A stretch of 64,000 nt of DNA from Streptomyces harbinensis (GCF_900116145.1 NZ_FPAB01000005.1:310001-374000), one strand, 5' to 3'. Shown: positions 49,625 to 61,337, numbered from the stretch's first letter. The notes: a model not told the origin generated them from the sequence alone. Made by a program: numbers and translations.

Positions 49625-52600
49625 GCGACGATCAGCGACAGCCGCGGCCACAGGGTGGCTGGGGCGCGGGGGAGTACGGCGGCGGCGACTACGACGCGGA
49701 CGCCACGGCGTTCGTGCAGCTGCCGCCGCAGCCGTTGCCGGGGGTCGACCCGCTGGCGGTGACGGGCGGCGCGGTGCCGGTCACGGACCCGGGCGCGACG
49801 GGGGCGTGGTCGCTGCCGTTCGCGCCGCAGGCGCAGGGCGGGCAGGGCGGGCAGGGCGAACTCCCGGAGTCCGGCCCGTGGACCGCCGCGCCGCAGACCG
49901 GGCAGCAGACCGCGCCGCACTCCGCCCGGCAGGCGGGGCAGGGCCGTTGGCCGGCGTCGGCCGGCTGGCCGGACGCGGGCGGCACGGGCGCCGCGGACGG
50001 CGCCGGCGCGGACCCCTCGCACGCGAGCTGGCCCGCCGCCGCCCGGGACAGCTGGCCCGCGACCGCACACCAGCCCGGCGGCCCCGGCCAGGACGACTGG
50101 CAGAGCACGACGCCCCGGGCCGGCTGGCCCGGACCGGGAACGGCGGAAGCCGGCACCCGGGAACGGACGGACACCTTCCCGCACGACCGCCCGTCCGGCG
50201 CGGACGCCGCCCCGGCGGCGCCGGGCGAACAGCCGCAGTCCTGGCCCGCGAGCGCGGGCGCCCCGGCGCAGCCGGGCTGGCCGGCGGCCCACACCGACAC
50301 GGCGGCACCCACCGCCGGACACCCCAACGACGCGGCCTCACCGGCGCCCTGGGGCACGGCACCGGGCGCCACCCCGGCCACCCCGCACGCCACCGGCGGC
50401 ACCGACGGCGCGAGCCTGCCCGGCACGCCCCCGGCGGCCCCCGGCGAACACGGAAGCGGCCACCCCGGCCCCGGCACCTGGCCGGACCCGCAGAACGGGA
50501 CCCCGGCCCACGGCGTCCCACACCAGGCCCCCGGAGCCACGAACGGCACCCAGCCGCAGGCCGGCTGGCCGGGCGGCGCCGACACCGGCGCGGGCACACC
50601 ACCGCACGGCGTACCGCACCCGCAGCAGCCGGAGCCCGGAGCCGTCACCGCGAACGGCGGCGCCGGTGGCCCGGTCGCGGACACAGCCGCCAACGGCACC
50701 CAGGCGCAGGCCGGCTGGCCGGACGCGACGGCGGGCACGGCCCCGCCGTCCACGGGCGGTGACCACGGGGCCGGTGGCCCCGCGACGGGCGCCGGAGTGA
50801 ACGGCGCGCAGAGCCAGTCGGCTTGGCCGGATGCGGCAGCGGGCACCCCTGCCCAGGGCACGCCGCATCCGCAAGGGGGCGAGAGCGGCGGTGCCGGTGC
50901 GAATGGCGCCCAGACCCAGTCGGCTTGGCCGGATGCGGCGGCCGGTACGGGTGCGCCGTCCACGGCTGGCGGGCACGGGGCCGGTGGCCCGGCGACGGGC
51001 CCTGGTCTGAACGGTGCGCAGGGCCAGTCGGCGTGGCCGGACGCAGCGGCCTCGGTCGCGGATGGTGCGAACGGCGGCGCCGGTGGCCAGGTTCCCGGTG
51101 GTACAGGCAGTGGTGCCGGTGTCCCGGTTGCGGGGGGTACCGCGAACGGTGCTCAGGAAGCGTCGGGTTGGCCGGACGCTGCGGCCGGTACGGGTGCGCC
51201 TTCGGCGGCCGGTGAGTACGGGGCCGGTGGCCCGGTGGCCTCGGTCGCGGGTGGTGCGAACAGCGGCGCCGGTGGCCAGGCTCCGGGTGGTGCCCCGAAC
51301 GGTACGCAGCATCAGCCGGGTTGGCCGGACGTGACGGCGGGCACGCCCGCCCAGGCCGAACCGCAGTCCCAGCCGAACACCCCCGGCGCGCAGGCGGAGA
51401 ACGGAGAACACGGCGGTCCGGGATCGGCCGCGCACCAGCCGCCGCAGGCGGCGGACACCACCGGGCAAGGTGGCTGGCCGGGCACCCCCGCCGCCGGAAC
51501 CGCGCGTGCCGCGACCGAGGGCCGGCCCGTCGGGTCGGCCTGGCCGGACGCCGCGAGCGGAACACCCGCGCAGGGCATGCCGGTTCCGCGGACCGACACC
51601 ACGGATCCGGGTCCGGCGAACGGCGTTCCGGACGCGGGCGGCTGGGCGGGTGCCCCCGCCGCCGCCCCCGACCCGTCCGTGCAGCCGAACTGGCCGGACG
51701 CCGCATCGGGAACGCCGTCACACGGCGTACCGCGTCCGCAGGGCCACGGCACCGTCCCCGGCGGTGCGGGCAGCCCGCAAGACTCCGGGCCGGGCGCCGA
51801 GGGCGCCGCCGCCCACGGCTGGCCGGATGCCGCGTCCGCGACTCCTTCGCAGGGCGTAGCGCGTCCGCAGGAGCATGCCCCGTCCGCGGGTGCCGCCACG
51901 CCTTCGGTGCCGGATCAGCGCGGCTGGGGGAGTGGTCCGGGCCGGGAGGGCGACGTTGCCCCGGGCCCGTCCGCCGGCTGGCCGGACGCCGGGGCCGGAA
52001 CCCCCGCCCACGGTGTGCCGCACTCGCCCGCGGACACCGGCAGTGGAAACGGTGCGCCCGGAGTTCCACCCCAGGCGGCGCCCGGCGACACGGCCATGGC
52101 GGCGGGCGGTACGCCTCCGCACGGTGTGCCGCAGTCGCACGGAGCAGCGGCAAGCGGAAACGGTGCGCCCGGTGTGGGTGCCGGTGTGCCGTCGCAGGCG
52201 GGGAACGTTCCCGGCCCGGTCGGCGGTACGCCACCGCATGCCGTGCCGCAGGCCGAGGCGGCGGTGACTGATACGCCGTCTCGTGGTGTGCCGTCACAGG
52301 CGACGGGTGGGGTGAACCCGGCCGGTGAAGGCAGCGCAGCCACGCCGCCCGCTGGTACGCCCTCGCACGGAGCAGGGGCAAGCGGAAACGGTGCGCCCGG
52401 TGTGGGTGCCGGTGTGCCGTCGCCGTCGACGGGCGCTCTTGGTCCTGCCGGTGAGGATGGCGTGGCCGGTGTACCCGGTGCGGATGCCGCTCTGCCGCCG
52501 CAGGCGGGGAACCCCCCGGGGGGGCCGGCGGGCGGTACGCCTCCGCACGGTGTGCCGCAGTCGCACGGAGCAGAGGCGAGCGGAAACGGTGCGCCCGGCG

Positions 52601-54981
52601 TGGGTGCCGGTCTGCCGTCGCAGGCGGGGAACGTTCCCGGCCCGGTCGGCGGCACGCCCCCGCATGGCGTGCCGCAGGCTCAGGCGGCCGTCACCGACGC
52701 ACCGTCACAGGCAGCCGGCCCCGCTGGTGCGGACAACGGCGCGGCCGTGGCAGCCGCCGGTACGCCCCCGCACGGCGTGCCGCAGACTCATCCCGCTCCC
52801 GGTCCGGGCACCGGCAGTGGAAACGGAGCGCCCGCCGCCGATGGTGCTGCGGGCCCGTCCCGTACAGCTCCCGGGGCGGTTCCCGGCGGCGAGGGCGCTG
52901 CCGTCACGTCGGCCGGTACGCCGCCGCATGGTGTGTCGCACGCCTCGGGCCATGTCCCGTCCGCCGGTGGTGCGGTTGGCGACGAGCATTCCGCTGGTGC
53001 GCCTGCCGGGACCCCTCCGCATGGCGTACCGCACGCACAGGGCTCCGCCGGTGGCCGCGCTGACGGGCACCGTGTGCCAGGGCAGGACGGTTGGGCGGGT
53101 ACGCCCGCTCCCGGTGGCCCGTCCGCGCAGGCCGACTGGCCGGATCCGGCTGCCGGGACGCCCGGGCACGGCGCCGCCCATGCCCACGTGACCCCCGCGG
53201 CCACGGGCCACGAACCGGCCCCGGGCGCCGCAGTACCGCCGCAGGCGGCGGCCGACAGCGCGTCCGCACCGGCCGCCGGAACCGCCCCTGGCGCCCCGTC
53301 GCCGGAGCAGGGCGTTCCCGGGCAGCCCGGCTGGACTGGGCAGACTGCTCAGGGTGGTACGGGCTCCGTCATGCCCACCGTCGGCGGCACCCCGCCTCAC
53401 GGCGTACCGACCGCCGGGCCCGCCGCCGAGGCGGCAGCCGCCGGGGCGCAGGCTCCGGACGGCGCCCCGGCCCACCCGGCATCCCCCGGAGCCGACGCCG
53501 CCGCGTCCCCGCCCGGCGGCCCGGGCGGGGACGGCGGGAGCGCCCCACTGTCCGGGCCCGGCCCCGCGCAGCCCACCGCTGCCGCCGCCGCTGAGCCGCC
53601 GCCCGGGGAGACCCGCGCCGTGCCCCCGGGTGCCCCGGATGCCTCCGGCATCGGGGCCACCGAGGTCACCGAGCCCATCCCGGCCGGCGGCAGCGCCGGT
53701 CTTCCCGGCGTCGCCGACCACGGCACGACCGGCCCCGGCACCGGCGGCACCGACATCAGCGGCACCGACACCTCCCGCACCGCCGCCGGTCCGGTCGGTC
53801 TCCCGGGCGCCAGCGGTTCCGGCACCAGTGGTGACGGCGCCAGCGGCTCCGGTCCCGCCGGGAACGCCGGTCCGGCCGGTCTCCCCGGCACCGGCGGTAC
53901 CGACATCAGCGGTCACGGCGCCAGCGGCTCCGGTCCCGCCGGGAACGCCGGTCCGGCCGGTCTCCCCGGCGCCAGCGGTTCCGACACCAGCGGTCACGGC
54001 AGCGCCGACCCGGCCGGCTTCCCGGGCACCGGCGGCGACGCCGACCCGGCTGGCTTCCCCGGTGCCAGCGGTCCCGGCCCCGCCGGCGACGCCGGTCCGG
54101 CCGGCTTCCCCGGTGCCAGCGGCTCCGGCTCCGCCGGGAACGCCGGCCCGGCCGACACCGTCGACCTCCCCGGCCCTGGCACCGGCACCGGCGGCCCGGC
54201 CGCCGCCCCCGGCTTCCCGGGCACAACCGCCCCCACCGACAACACCCCTACCGGCACCCCCGTCCCCGCGCCCGCCGTCGAAGGCGGCCCCGTGCAGCGG
54301 CCGGCCGGGTTCGGCGGCAGTGGGAGCGGGGACGAGTCCGGCTCGTGGGTGATTCCCTCCGAGGTCACCGACCCCGCCCAGCCCGTCGCCGAGGCTCCCG
54401 CGCCCGCGCCCGTCCCGCCGCCCGTCAGTGACAGCGAGCACCCCGAGGTCTCCTACGTCCTGCGCGTCAACGGCATCGACCGTGCCGTCAGCAGCGCCTG
54501 GATCGGCGAGTCCTTGCTGTACGTGCTGCGCGAGCGCCTCGGTCTGGCCGGTGCCAAGGACGGCTGCTCGCAGGGCGAGTGCGGGGCCTGCTCGGTGCAG
54601 GTCGACGGGCGGCTGGTCGCGGCCTGCCTGGTGCCGGCGGCCACCGCCGCCGGGTCCGAGATCCGTACCGTCGAGGGCCTGGGCACCGAGAGCGAACCGT
54701 CCGACGTGCAGCGCGCCCTCGCCTCCTGCGCCGTCCAGTGCGGCTTCTGCCTGCCCGGCATGGCCATGACGGTGCACGATCTCCTGGAGGGCAACCACGC
54801 GCCCACCGAACTCCAGACCCGCCAGGCCCTGTGCGGCAATCTGTGCCGCTGCTCCGGTTACCGGGGCGTCCTGGACGCCGTCCGCACGGTGATCGAGGAG
54901 CGGGCCGAGCGGGCGGAACGCGCCGAGCAGCAGTCGCCCCGTATCCCGCAGCAAGCCGGCCCGTTCGAGGGAGACGCCTGA
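49621..54981 (+). CDS. [2Fe-2S] subunit of the xanthine-dehydrogenase-family enzyme with a giant repetitive N-terminal extension
   Basis: 1786 residues, about ten times the size of a normal CoxS-type subunit. Residues about 1604-1770 are a standard small subunit: C-x4-C-x2-C-x11-C (CSQGECGAC ... C) for the ferredoxin-like cluster and QCGFCLPGM plus CGNLCRCSGYRG for the second. The N-terminus has the motif GGGDYDADATAFVQLP that I recall from shorter streptomycete homologues. Between lie about 1500 residues of Gly/Pro/Ala-rich repeats: about 18 copies of GTP(P/A/S)HGVP-like units, many WPDAAAGT units and later ASGSGPAGNAGPAG units. It is probably disordered. The coding frame is unbroken. Confidence 0.88.
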   Translation: MSDDQRQPRPQGGWGAGEYGGGDYDADATAFVQLPPQPLPGVDPLAVTGGAVPVTDPGATGAWSLPFAPQAQGGQGGQGELPESGPWTAAPQTGQQTAPHSARQAGQGRWPASAGWPDAGGTGAADGAGADPSHASWPAAARDSWPATAHQPGGPGQDDWQSTTPRAGWPGPGTAEAGTRERTDTFPHDRPSGADAAPAAPGEQPQSWPASAGAPAQPGWPAAHTDTAAPTAGHPNDAASPAPWGTAPGATPATPHATGGTDGASLPGTPPAAPGEHGSGHPGPGTWPDPQNGTPAHGVPHQAPGATNGTQPQAGWPGGADTGAGTPPHGVPHPQQPEPGAVTANGGAGGPVADTAANGTQAQAGWPDATAGTAPPSTGGDHGAGGPATGAGVNGAQSQSAWPDAAAGTPAQGTPHPQGGESGGAGANGAQTQSAWPDAAAGTGAPSTAGGHGAGGPATGPGLNGAQGQSAWPDAAASVADGANGGAGGQVPGGTGSGAGVPVAGGTANGAQEASGWPDAAAGTGAPSAAGEYGAGGPVASVAGGANSGAGGQAPGGAPNGTQHQPGWPDVTAGTPAQAEPQSQPNTPGAQAENGEHGGPGSAAHQPPQAADTTGQGGWPGTPAAGTARAATEGRPVGSAWPDAASGTPAQGMPVPRTDTTDPGPANGVPDAGGWAGAPAAAPDPSVQPNWPDAASGTPSHGVPRPQGHGTVPGGAGSPQDSGPGAEGAAAHGWPDAASATPSQGVARPQEHAPSAGAATPSVPDQRGWGSGPGREGDVAPGPSAGWPDAGAGTPAHGVPHSPADTGSGNGAPGVPPQAAPGDTAMAAGGTPPHGVPQSHGAAASGNGAPGVGAGVPSQAGNVPGPVGGTPPHAVPQAEAAVTDTPSRGVPSQATGGVNPAGEGSAATPPAGTPSHGAGASGNGAPGVGAGVPSPSTGALGPAGEDGVAGVPGADAALPPQAGNPPGGPAGGTPPHGVPQSHGAEASGNGAPGVGAGLPSQAGNVPGPVGGTPPHGVPQAQAAVTDAPSQAAGPAGADNGAAVAAAGTPPHGVPQTHPAPGPGTGSGNGAPAADGAAGPSRTAPGAVPGGEGAAVTSAGTPPHGVSHASGHVPSAGGAVGDEHSAGAPAGTPPHGVPHAQGSAGGRADGHRVPGQDGWAGTPAPGGPSAQADWPDPAAGTPGHGAAHAHVTPAATGHEPAPGAAVPPQAAADSASAPAAGTAPGAPSPEQGVPGQPGWTGQTAQGGTGSVMPTVGGTPPHGVPTAGPAAEAAAAGAQAPDGAPAHPASPGADAAASPPGGPGGDGGSAPLSGPGPAQPTAAAAAEPPPGETRAVPPGAPDASGIGATEVTEPIPAGGSAGLPGVADHGTTGPGTGGTDISGTDTSRTAAGPVGLPGASGSGTSGDGASGSGPAGNAGPAGLPGTGGTDISGHGASGSGPAGNAGPAGLPGASGSDTSGHGSADPAGFPGTGGDADPAGFPGASGPGPAGDAGPAGFPGASGSGSAGNAGPADTVDLPGPGTGTGGPAAAPGFPGTTAPTDNTPTGTPVPAPAVEGGPVQRPAGFGGSGSGDESGSWVIPSEVTDPAQPVAEAPAPAPVPPPVSDSEHPEVSYVLRVNGIDRAVSSAWIGESLLYVLRERLGLAGAKDGCSQGECGACSVQVDGRLVAACLVPAATAAGSEIRTVEGLGTESEPSDVQRALASCAVQCGFCLPGMAMTVHDLLEGNHAPTELQTRQALCGNLCRCSGYRGVLDAVRTVIEERAERAERAEQQSPRIPQQAGPFEGDA
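52102..52658 (+). repeat. Pair of near-identical 131-bp direct repeats, 426 bp apart
   Basis: 52102-52232 and 52528-52658 differ at only a few positions. 426 is a multiple of 3, so the copies are in phase and both encode AGGTPPHGVPQSHGA-type units within the giant iron-sulfur protein. It suggests growth of the gene by unequal recombination. Confidence 0.85.
53835..53970 (+). repeat. 81-bp tandem repeat in the same gene
   Basis: A 55-base block at 53835-53889 recurs identically at 53916-53970, giving a 27-residue period (GASGSGPAGNAGPAGLPG plus a variable part). Degenerate copies continue to about 54150. Confidence 0.85.
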
Positions 54982-54985
54982 GACG

Positions 54986-57310
54986 ATGAGCGACCAGCCC
55001 ATCGACGGCATCACCGCCGTCACCGTCGCCGGTGCCGAGACCGCGCCGGGGCCCGCCGAGGGCGCCGCCACGCTCGGTCTCGGTGCGTCCGTACCGCCCG
55101 CCGACGCCGCCGCCAAGACCACCGGCGTCTTCCCGTACACCGCCGATCTGTGGGCCGAGGGCCTGCTGTGGGCCGCCGTGCTGCGCGCCCCGCATCCGCG
55201 CGCCACGATCCGCGGCATCGACACCACGGAGGCCGCCGCCCTCCCCGGGGTGCGGGCCGTCGTCACGCACCTGGACGTCAAGGGCACCCCGCCCGGGGAC
55301 CGTCCGCCGCTGGCGTCCGGTGAGGTGCGGTACCACGGTGAGCCGGTGGCGGCCGTCGCCGCCGACCATCCGGAGACCGCCCGGCTTGCCGCCGCCGCGA
55401 TCGCCGTCGACTACGAGGTGCTGGAGCCGGTCACCGACCCGGAGAAGGTGTTCGAGTCCGAACCGCTGCACCCCGCCGGGAACATCGTCCGGCACATCCC
55501 GCTGCGCTACGGCAACCCCGACATGAACGGCGAGATCGTCGTCGAGGGCGTCTACCGCGTCGGCCGCCAGGACCCGGCGCCGATAGGAGCCGAGGCCGGT
55601 CTCGCGGTGCCGCGCCCGGACGGCGGCGTGGAGGTGTACACCGGCACCACCGACCCGCACGGCGACCGCGACCGGCTGGCCGCCTGCCTGGCCCTGGAGC
55701 CGGATCAGGTCAAGATCTATGTGACGGGGGTGCCGGGCGCGTTCGGCGACCGCGAGGACCTCGGTTTCGAACTGCCGCTCGCGCTGCTGGCCATCCGGAC
55801 CGGGTCGCCGGTGAAGCTGGCGGCCACCCGCGAGGAGTCGTTCCTCGGGCACCCGCACCGGCACCCCACCATGCTGCGCTACTGGCACCACGCCGACCGC
55901 GAGGGCAAGCTGGTGAAGGTCGAGGCGCAACTGCTGATGGACGCCGGGGCGTACGCGGACGGTTCGGCCGAAGCGCTGGCCGCCGCCGTGTCGTTCGCCG
56001 CCGGGCCCTACCGGGTGCCGAACGCCGTCGTCGACGGCTGGGCGGTGCGCACCAACAACCCGCCCTCCGGGCATCTGCGCGGCGAGGGCGCGCTCCAGGT
56101 GTGCGCGGCGTACGAGGGCCAGATGGACAAGCTGGCCGCCCGGCTCGGTCTCGACCCGGCCGAGGTGCGCGCCCGCAATGTGATGAGCACCGGCGACCCG
56201 CTGCCCACCGGGCAGGCCGTCACCTGCCCCGCACCGGTCGCCGCGCTGCTGCGCGCGGTGCGGGAGACGCCGCTGCCGCCGCCGCCCGACGAGGAGTGGG
56301 TGCTGCCGGGCGGCCCGGACGGTGCCGCCGACCCGGGCGCGGTGCGCCGCGGGGTGGGGTACGCGCTCGGCATGGTGCACATGCTCGGCGCGGAGGGCAC
56401 CGACGAGGTGTCCACGGCGACGGTCAAGGTCGAGGGTTCGGTGGCCACCGTGCTGTGCGCGGCGGTGGACACCGGCCAGGGGTTCGCGACGCTGGCCCGG
56501 CAGATCGTGCAGGACGTGCTGGGGGTGGAGGAGGTGCATGTCGCGCCGGTCGACACCGACCAGCCGCCGGCCGGGCCGGGGCTGCGCGGCCGGCACACCT
56601 GGGTGTCGGGCGGGGCGGTGGAGCGGGCGGCGAAGATGGTCCGCACCCAGCTGCTCCAGCCGCTCGCCTCGACGTTCGGGATGTCCCCTGAGCTGCTGAC
56701 CATCACGGACGGCAAGATCACCTCGTACGACGGGGTGCTGAGCACCACGGTCGCCGAGGCGCTGGAGGGCAAGGAGCTGTGGGCGACGGCGCAGTGCCGT
56801 CCGCACCCCACCGAGCCGCTGAACGCCGCCGGGCAGGGCGACGCGTTCGTGGGGCTGGCCTTCGCGGCGGTACGGGCCGTGGTGGACGTCGATGTGGAGC
56901 TGGGTTCGGTGCGGGTGGTGGAGATGGCCATCGCGCAGGACGTGGGCCGGGTGCTCAACCCGGCGCAGTTGCGGGCCCGGATCGAGGCGGGGGTCACGCA
57001 GGGCATCGGTACCGCGCTGATGGAGCATCTGCGGGTGGCGCGCGGGGTGGTGCGGCGCCCGGACTTCGCGGATTACGCGCTGCCGACGGCGCTGGACGTG
57101 CCGGACATCCGGATCGTGGAACTGCTGGAGGAGCGGGACGTGGTGGCCCCGTTCGGGGCGAAGGCGGCGGGCGCGGCGCCCGTGGTGGTGTCCCCGGCGG
57201 CGGTGGCGGCGGCGGTACGGGCGGCCACCGGGCGGCCGGTGAACCGGCTGCCGATCCGCCCGCAGTCCGCGGTGGTGAACGCGGGCGCCCAGCCGCAGCC
57301 GCAGGCGTAG
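54986..57310 (+). CDS. Molybdopterin-binding subunit of a xanthine-dehydrogenase-family enzyme
   Basis: 774 residues. Ald_Xan_dh_C-type N-terminal domain (VFPYTADLWAEGLLWAAVLRAPHPRA, PPLASGEVRYHGEPVAAVAAD), then the Moco-binding body (TGVPGAFGDREDLGFELPLALLA, NNPPSGHLRGEGALQ, VDTGQGFATLARQIVQD, LNAAGQGDAF). Near the end, where the family has the catalytic Glu in a G-x-G-E-x-P stretch, this protein reads FGAKAAGAAPVV, with Ala in the Glu position. Either this is a degenerate or divergent subfamily or activity differs. Last gene of the three-subunit operon. Confidence 0.85.
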   Translation: MSDQPIDGITAVTVAGAETAPGPAEGAATLGLGASVPPADAAAKTTGVFPYTADLWAEGLLWAAVLRAPHPRATIRGIDTTEAAALPGVRAVVTHLDVKGTPPGDRPPLASGEVRYHGEPVAAVAADHPETARLAAAAIAVDYEVLEPVTDPEKVFESEPLHPAGNIVRHIPLRYGNPDMNGEIVVEGVYRVGRQDPAPIGAEAGLAVPRPDGGVEVYTGTTDPHGDRDRLAACLALEPDQVKIYVTGVPGAFGDREDLGFELPLALLAIRTGSPVKLAATREESFLGHPHRHPTMLRYWHHADREGKLVKVEAQLLMDAGAYADGSAEALAAAVSFAAGPYRVPNAVVDGWAVRTNNPPSGHLRGEGALQVCAAYEGQMDKLAARLGLDPAEVRARNVMSTGDPLPTGQAVTCPAPVAALLRAVRETPLPPPPDEEWVLPGGPDGAADPGAVRRGVGYALGMVHMLGAEGTDEVSTATVKVEGSVATVLCAAVDTGQGFATLARQIVQDVLGVEEVHVAPVDTDQPPAGPGLRGRHTWVSGGAVERAAKMVRTQLLQPLASTFGMSPELLTITDGKITSYDGVLSTTVAEALEGKELWATAQCRPHPTEPLNAAGQGDAFVGLAFAAVRAVVDVDVELGSVRVVEMAIAQDVGRVLNPAQLRARIEAGVTQGIGTALMEHLRVARGVVRRPDFADYALPTALDVPDIRIVELLEERDVVAPFGAKAAGAAPVVVSPAAVAAAVRAATGRPVNRLPIRPQSAVVNAGAQPQPQA

Positions 57311-57345
57311 CCGGCCCCGGTAGGTTCCGGCGCCCGGCACGTCGC

Positions 57346-57414
57346 GGCGCCCGGGCCCGCCCCGGACCCCCGCGCGTCCCGGCTTCCGGAACACGCCGTC
57401 GCGGCCCGGGCGCC
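57346..57414. terminator. Inverted repeat between convergent operons
   Basis: GGCGCCCGGGCC (57346-57357) is perfectly complementary to 57403-57414, with a 45-base loop. It lies between the molybdopterin-subunit stop and the convergent GNAT stop. Confidence 0.5.
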
Positions 57415-57437
57415 GGCCGGGCGGCCAAGGGCGCTCG

Positions 57438-57989
57438 TCAGGACGCGGCGCCGAGCACCAGCAGCAGGTGGGAGTCGGTGTCGTGCCGCACCGTCCCGGC
57501 GCGGCGGAAGCCGTGCTTCTCCAGCAGCCGGACGGAGCCGGTGTTCTCCTCGTGCGGGTCGGCGTAGAGCGGGCGGGTCGTCTCCTGCTCCAGGAACAGC
57601 GCCAGCGCCCGGGTGCCGACGCCGCGCCCCCAGAACGCGCGGCCCAGCCAGTACCCGAGCCACCGGCGGTCCCCGTCCGTCCAGGCCACCAGGTTCCCGG
57701 CCACCTCCCCGTCGACGGTGATGGCCCGCACCAGCACGTCGGGGCCGGCGAGCACCCGTGTGGTCCAGTGCCGCATGAACGCCTCCCGCTCCCGGGGCGG
57801 GAAGCGGGACCGCCGGGCGGCCTCCGGATCGTGCTCCTGGGCGAAGAACACCTCCAGGTCGGCCGGGACGACCTCCCGCAGCCGTACCCGCTCCGGCGCG
57901 TCCGTCCGCCCCGGCGCGCTCGCCCCTTCCCCTTCCCCTTCGCGTCCCTGTCCCTGTCCCTGTCCCTGTTTCCGCTCCGGTGCGCTCAT
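57438..57989 (-). CDS. GNAT-family N-acetyltransferase with low-complexity N-terminus
   Basis: 183 residues from the ATG at 57989. The acetyl-CoA loop is WGRGVGTRALALF, followed by HEENTGSVRLLEKHGFRRAG, the usual N..S...LEK.GF motif (Acetyltransf_3). The first 30 residues are (Gln-Gly)n and (Glu-Gly)n runs encoded by hexanucleotide repeats. The acceptor is unknown; RimJ-like or antibiotic acetylation are both possible. Confidence 0.82.
   Translation of the reverse strand: MSAPERKQGQGQGQGREGEGEGASAPGRTDAPERVRLREVVPADLEVFFAQEHDPEAARRSRFPPREREAFMRHWTTRVLAGPDVLVRAITVDGEVAGNLVAWTDGDRRWLGYWLGRAFWGRGVGTRALALFLEQETTRPLYADPHEENTGSVRLLEKHGFRRAGTVRHDTDSHLLLVLGAAS
57923..57967 (-). repeat. Two hexanucleotide tandem repeats in the GNAT gene
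   Basis: CCCCTT x3 (57923-57940) encodes Glu-Gly repeats and GTCCCT x4 (57944-57967) encodes Gln-Gly repeats on the minus strand. The frame is kept when copy number changes. Confidence 0.9.
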
Positions 57990-58043
57990 GGTGCGGAGTC
58001 TGCCACCGCCCACTGACAACGCCCCCGGCCGCTCCCCGCCCCG

Positions 58044-60425
<2,382 letters not shown>

Positions 60426-60427
60426 GG

Positions 60428-60784
60428 TCAGCGGTCCTGGAGCAGGCCGAGGACGTTGCCGTCGGGGTCGGTGACGGTGGCCACCAGCCGGCCGCCGCCG
60501 ACGTCGTGCACCGGCTCGTGGACGGTGGCGCCCGCCGCGGTCACCTCGGCCAGCTTGGCCTCGATGTCGGCGACGTGCCAGTACGCCACCGGGGAGGTCA
60601 TCGCCTGCGGGCCGCCGCCCGGGACCAGGCCGATCTGCTGGCCCGCCGCCTCGAACCCGGTGTAGTAGGGGGTTTCGGTCTGCGGCTCGGTGCCGAGCAG
60701 CGCCGCGTACACCGGTGTGGCAGCGGCCAGGTCGGTCACCGGGTGCAGCACGGTCCTGATGCCCTCGGTGGAAGCGCCGGACAT
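60428..60784 (-). CDS. VOC-superfamily protein, glyoxalase-like
   Basis: 118 residues from the ATG at 60784 (AGGAGT 6 bases upstream). IRTVLHPVTDLAAATPVYAALLGTEP is the first VOC unit; DIEAKLAEVTAAGATVHEPVHDVGGGRLVATVTDPDGNVLGLLQ is the second, with a D-P-x-G-N end. One domain, so it is probably dimeric. It precedes the class II UvrA gene by 2 bases and is divergent from an AraC-type regulator, which probably controls the pair. Confidence 0.85.
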   Translation of the reverse strand: MSGASTEGIRTVLHPVTDLAAATPVYAALLGTEPQTETPYYTGFEAAGQQIGLVPGGGPQAMTSPVAYWHVADIEAKLAEVTAAGATVHEPVHDVGGGRLVATVTDPDGNVLGLLQDR

Positions 60785-60889
60785 GATCACTCCTGAGCGT
60801 TTTTCGATGGGTATTGCCTGGTCAGTTACGGTAATCGGCCGCCGTCGCCGGCGCTTCTCCATTCCTGACCGGTCTGGGACACTGAACGG

Positions 60890-61327
60890 GTGTCCCGGCC
60901 CGATCTCGACGACCTCGTCCGGCTGCGCCGCGCCCGCGACCGCATGGACCGCGAGTACGCCGAGCCGCTGGACGTCGCCGCGCTGGCGCACGGCGCCCTG
61001 ATGTCACCGGGCCACTTCTCCCGCAGCTTCCGGGCCGCGTTCGGCGAGACCCCGTACAGCTATCTGATGACCCGCCGCATCGAGCGCGCCAAGGCCCTGC
61101 TGCGGCGCGGCGACCTCTCGGTGACGGAGGTGTGCATGGCGGTCGGCTGCACCTCGCTCGGCTCCTTCTCCAGCCGCTTCACCCAGCTGGTCGGCGAGAC
61201 CCCGAGCGCCTACCGGGCCCGCCGCCACGACGACGGCGCCGCCATCCCGGCCTGCATCGCCAAGATCCACACCCGGCCCCTGAAGACGGACCGGGGCGAG
61301 GGCGCACGGCCCGGCGCCCGCACGTAG
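60890..61327 (+). CDS. AraC-family DNA-binding protein (HTH only)
   Basis: 145 residues from the GTG at 60890. Two AraC helix-turn-helix units: LDVAALAHGALMSPGHFSRSFRAAFGETPYSYLMTRRIERA and LSVTEVCMAVGCTSLGSFSSRFTQLVGETPSAYRAR. No ligand domain precedes them; a 40-residue tail with IPACIAKIHTRPLK follows, as in streptomycete regulators paired with VOC genes. It is divergent from VOC-UvrA and 10 bases before another VOC gene, so it may control both. Confidence 0.88.
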   Translation: MSRPDLDDLVRLRRARDRMDREYAEPLDVAALAHGALMSPGHFSRSFRAAFGETPYSYLMTRRIERAKALLRRGDLSVTEVCMAVGCTSLGSFSSRFTQLVGETPSAYRARRHDDGAAIPACIAKIHTRPLKTDRGEGARPGART

Positions 61328-61337
61328 CGTGAGCGCC

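Noticed and set aside
49781..54226. Minus-strand and other-frame ORFs opposite the giant iron-sulfur gene
   Set aside because: They mirror the DNA repeats (Arg/Gly/Pro-rich) and none includes a recognisable domain; the plus frame ends in a complete [2Fe-2S] subunit.
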